Assembly: GCA_023014365.1 (NCBI GenBank)
Contig: JAEBUN010000001.1
Coordinates: 1-64,000 of the forward strand
Direction of reading: 5' to 3'
From: Lepiota brunneoincarnata
Lineage: Eukaryota > Basidiomycota > Agaricomycetes > Agaricales > Agaricaceae
Length of the DNA: 64,000 nt
Part shown: positions 59,963 to 64,000 of the stretch, in pieces
How positions within the stretch are numbered: the stretch's first letter is position 1
Layout: the number at the start of each line of letters is the position of its first letter
The notes under the pieces: generated by a model
Told to the model about the DNA's origin: nothing
What the model saw: the letters and a program-made list of their open reading frames with translations, nothing else
The model's database searches: none
Position numbers and translations under genes: made by a program

Positions 59963-62069
59963 CCTCGGTATCGCCCCAAGTTCCGGCCTAGCGCAGTTTT
60001 TTTCTCTCGAGTACCGTGCCGAGTATGCGTCCTGGGAATCGTGAACGCGCTTGGCACCGCCCTATTTCCCCGAACGTCCCCTTCTTATGTTACATAGTAC
60101 TCCAGATTGAGACCACCTAATTCCTTACTCCTTGTTTAGCTCCTCCCCCACCGATCAGCACCTGATGATTGTGAAAACGCCTTCCCTCTTACGAGGCTAA
60201 CAGATTCCTCGTGAGAAAGCCCCAGTCAGGTACCCAAAGATCTGGGCCGGTGACTTGTTTTGGCTTGTCCACCAGGGCCGGCGTGCGAGAACTCATTTGT
60301 ATCTTGTAGTCAGTGAGCCCAAAATCAAACGTTGACTCATCCATTACCTGAGTGTGAGACACCCGCGTACTTAGCAGATGAACGGGAAAACTACTAAAGC
60401 CTAATTAGGAGTCATAGCCAATGGTGTTCAGGAGGCATCCGCAAAAGGACAAACTCTATCCACTGAACCCGGGGTAGAGAACACCTGCATCGCCCCCAGA
60501 ACCCGTGGCGAAACCGGCCTTTTTCTCCGCCACCCACATGGTAATAATCGCAGTAACTGCCTGAGCTCCACTGTTCTCAGGACCGTTTCTCTGACTTGGT
60601 GAAGTTATCACAAGAGTTCTATATAGGATCCCGACACGGCGATTTCCACCATTGGCAGCGTTTAGAACAGGCTCAAAATTCGCGTAAACGTTAAGAGGTC
60701 AAACCTCCGCGCTAACCCCTGCTGACGCTATTCTAACTTGAAGGAACCTGTCACTGGAATACCTATTAGCGGGACCGTCCTAGTGGCTCCTAGCGACCGG
60801 TAGAAATTAAAAGTTTTAAAGTAAAGCTTACGCTGGATTAAGACCCCTGCCCTGCATTGATAAAACATCTCACAATACGATCAGAACTTCTGATATGTAA
60901 TCGAGGAAACGATGATGGCATATGTGTACGGTTGAAACGTAGGATCACATTATAAGTCCTTTCCTCACCCACCCACTCGTTAGAATCCTACTGTCACCCT
61001 AGCTGTCGGAATACATTTTTGGATCACCAATAGATTTTCCCGTTAGCGATGGAGGGGGATAAAGGGGGGAGGGGGTTGGAAAGGGTCTCATTTGGAACGC
61101 GCGCAGCGGTCCAGCGATGATCGGAAAGATATCATCAGACCAAGCATAGGGCGCGGGGTCGAACGTCAGCCACCCATACAAGAAGCTACTTGGGGCATCC
61201 TGACCCACTTCAAAACCAAGGGCGGCCAACAAACCTTTTGTCGCCTCCTCTCGGAATTATCAAAGAAGCATAGACAGTCATCCCGACCAAACGGTTCCGC
61301 ATATCGGGGAAGGGTACGCCTGAGAATATGTGTGAAAAAGTCGAGCTTACACTCCGACGCCCACCTTCTTTCCACTGGCCTGAGTCAAACGTAAGCAGCC
61401 CTCCATTCCTCGATGGTGTTGCCTACCCAGAGCACCCAATGAGAAGACTGCAGCGGACCGTGGGATCACGTTTGTCTTGGACCCTTGTAATTGCATTTAT
61501 TGCGTCTCGGTCCCCCCCCCCCACCTGTATAATGACGATATGTACGCCCAGTCCAGTATCTTGGGTCTTGAGTGAAAAAGGAGTCTGTTTGTTCCCCAAG
61601 GGTAGGGTCACTGGACAACATCAAGGACCAGGTCGCTATGACCTTGCAAGAAGCACGAGAAAAAGTTCACTTTAATAGAAACCGACGTTTGACAGTTGAT
61701 AATTTCCCTTGTAGCGACCCCTTACCGGGTCGGATTAGACGTGAGCGATTCAGGAGTGATTTGCATCCGACAAAGATCCTGATGTAGAACCTGAAAATAC
61801 CGCATTCGGATGGAGTCTCTGTTCTGGTTCTATAGCGGAGGTAAAATGGTCATCGTTGCTTACCTTGTTGTGTAACAAGCCTATTTCACCGCACATCGGT
61901 CCGACTGTCTCGTGTAATGCTGTCCTGAGTATGCGATAGGTTTATTATAGATTACGAAAACTGCGAATATGGTGATGAGTCTAAAAACCAATGAAAGTGT
62001 GTATAATGCGATGTTAAATGCGGATGCTGATTGATACCAATGCCAGTGTAAAGTGTTGTGTAGCATGAA
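59963..62069. other. Intergenic region, nothing recognised
   Basis: About 2.1 kb between convergent genes. Several minus-strand frames at 60999-61611 were tried for splicing but give no family. A C-run lies at about 61511-61520. Confidence 0.35.
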
Positions 62070-64000
62070 TTATACACGCTGGGAGCCCGTCCTTCGCACA
62101 ACAAAATATCGGGCAATGACAACGCACACTGCACTGGACATCAAAGAGATCTGGATAGGGAGAATTAGATTCAGGAATGGAAATACGGAAACGGAAACAC
62201 TGACCCCAGCGAATAGAACCGGTCGCCTGCGGAGGGAGTAGAGGCTGTCAGCTAAACGTCATTAACGTCGGAGGGATAGGCTACTTGCCCCCAGTAAAAG
62301 TTATTTGTGAGGAGTGCGCCCGCAATTGGAGTCGCTACGAGCCAAGAGAGTGAGGAATGGACAAATACTCCCCTTCGTGTGTGTAACATACCAAATAGTG
62401 CGATAATACCTGTAGCAGGGGTGTTGTCAGTCTTGAGCTCGTTGAGTGTGGAGGATAAATCATACCAGAAGACGCGAATGCAACCCCCATCCGTGCACCT
62501 ATTTCGTCGACGGACTCCGCAAGCGAAGCTATAGTATCGTCGATAATCAAATTAGTTGTCCTATCAGAATAGTGGCAAGGCAAGAAATGCATACCGATCA
62601 TTGGAGGGACGAGGGCGACGTCTAAAACCAATATAAGCATAAACTAGAGGGTGCCAAATACCTGCGAGATACGCACTTCCTCCTGAGATAAAACCAAATG
62701 ACACAGCGAACACGATGTACCCCGTCGGGGTATTTACCACATAGAGACAAAAGACACTGATGCTCATAACGAATGCGAAGATGATATTAAGATTGATGAC
62801 TCCGATTTTGGGGCAAAGCAGGGGGACCAGTGATCGCCCAAAGACGGATGATCCACTCATGATGGACAGCTATTTGGTATAAGCGTCAACGCGAGGATGA
62901 GAAAACCGGATCTGTTACGAACATAGTAGAAAGCCGTTTTACGGTCTATCCCACGCAAGACCGCGCTCAGCTGGATGAAGAAGTGCGGGAAGAACATGCC
63001 AAAATTTGACAGCATTGCTCTGGCGGTTTGGTCCATTAAGGTTGGACAGCAATACATTCAGTAAATACCCACGAGATGACCATGAGTCCATATGCGGGAT
63101 CGCGGAACAGCTTCGTCAAGGGTATGTAGGTTGTGGAAGGCTTGGATACTTGGCGCGTGCGCATCATGAGGTTCGCCAACACGAAACATATGCTGTTAAT
63201 GCCCTGCACTGATGCGAACGCCGTTGTGAAAACCGATACTCGTGTGGAAAAGATGGTTGAGCAGAATTGGGTGTACGGTTGCACCTAGGGGCGAATGAAG
63301 TTGAATGATAACCGGGTTGGTTCTCTCCAGGGTAGAACAAACCTGAAGCTGTCCCAGCAGCGACAATTCCCATCGCTAGGGCACGGTGACGTTTGAAATG
63401 ATGGGATACGACTGCGAGACCTGAGAAAGAATTAATGAACAAAAGGTCACCATTGAGGTTTGAATATACGCACATGGAATGTATACAATTCCCGAGGCGA
63501 GTCCTCCGCCAATGCCATGAGCTAAAAAAACCTGGAGGGAGATGGGTTCAATGGATTCATCGTGGGTAGTACTGGTAGTCTTACCTGGTACCATTGATTT
63601 TCCTTGCTCAACGAAAGCATGAAGACTAAGAGTATTTAGCCCAGAATTAGGCCGAGATGAGCAGGCTCACATGAGAAGGCATGTAGGAATGTTCCGCCGA
63701 TCATCATGTGCCGGCTGGGTCAAGGGAAGTAAATTAAGAGGAGGGCTAAGGAGAGGAATGAAGCTCACAAGTAGCCTCGATCGAATAGTCTGCCTGTAGA
63801 ACGCCCGCCGAAAATACGAGGCATAGCTGCACACCGCCGATCCACCTGCTAACAGTGAAGCTATGATCCAAGGCAAATGACAGAAAACGTACCCGATCTG
63901 GGTAGGAGAAAAATCGCTAAGGTAGTAACGGGTGTAGTAATCTAGACATAGTTCAGTGGTGTGCAGGTTTAAAGAGTATCATTGATCACTGCAAGAAACG
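62070..64000 (-). CDS. MFS transporter, monocarboxylate (MCT/MCH) type, 5' end off the window
   Basis: Twelve-helix carrier of the major facilitator superfamily, partial: the first exons lie beyond the right edge. Recognisable parts, N to C, are YYTRYYLSDFSPTQIG, VFLAHGIGGGLASGIVYIP, HHFKRHRALAMGIVAAGTAS, LFHTSIG-type helix 5, GSSVFGRSLVPLLCPKIGVI, IGALVATPIAGALL-like (VATPIAGALLTNN) and the C-terminus VVIARYFVVRRTGSQRV with the stop at 62070. An apparent stop at 62252 is avoided by a GC-AG intron (62288-62227, donor gg|gcaagt) that joins FYWG to RPVLFAG. Substrate unknown; relatives carry monocarboxylates or riboflavin. Confidence 0.85.

Noticed and set aside
60999..61611. Minus-strand frames suggesting a gene between RPB9 and the MFS gene
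   Set aside because: Trial splices give no continuous family-like protein and no clear start.

Overview
The window reads as nuclear DNA of a mushroom-forming basidiomycete (Agaricomycetes). The evidence is dense short spliceosomal introns (about 45-65 nt, typically GTRNGT...YAG), compact gene spacing with head-to-head promoters, a class I hydrophobin, two DUF6534 membrane proteins, a GH31 glycosidase with the FWIDQADGG signature and a fungal alpha-kinase. All exon models were made by eye from reading frames, splice sites and family resemblance; no search was run.

Layout. 1-1.3 kb: nothing recognised. 1.3-9.3 kb: DUF6534 gene A (+), an NT-C2 protein (-), GWT1 (+) and DUF6534 gene B (-). 9.5-11.1 kb: a putative membrane-anchored P-loop-like protein (+). 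11.6-18 kb: GH31 glycosidase (-), head to head with TRAPP subunit Trs65 (+). 18.8-24.2 kb: a small membrane protein (-) and a tandem pair of zinc-type alcohol dehydrogenases (+). 24.2-26.9 kb: two inverted, related gene fragments and an acidic hypothetical gene (-).

27.3-33.4 kb is the most unusual part. It is a 6.08-kb element with perfect 23-bp terminal inverted repeats and an ACCGG direct repeat next to each end. It holds a large imperfect palindrome, an intact DDE integrase-core gene and an alpha-kinase gene. I read it as a DNA transposon, or a captured gene pair, that carries a protein kinase.

34.2-59.96 kb is mostly housekeeping: ATP synthase gamma (ATP3), eIF2-beta, hexokinase, mitochondrial uL14, a Zn-cluster transcription factor, a RING membrane E3 ligase, a small nuclear-type protein, CAF-1 p60 (CAC2, with an apparent frameshift), the FG nucleoporin Nup57/54, ribosomal protein eL27, a hydrophobin and RNA polymerase II subunit RPB9. 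An MFS monocarboxylate-type transporter runs off the right edge.

Recurring themes are very small exons (a 3-nt ATG exon, a 14-nt internal exon, terminal exons of 6-17 nt), GC-AG introns (three clear cases) and short divergent promoters (81, 121 and 171 bp).
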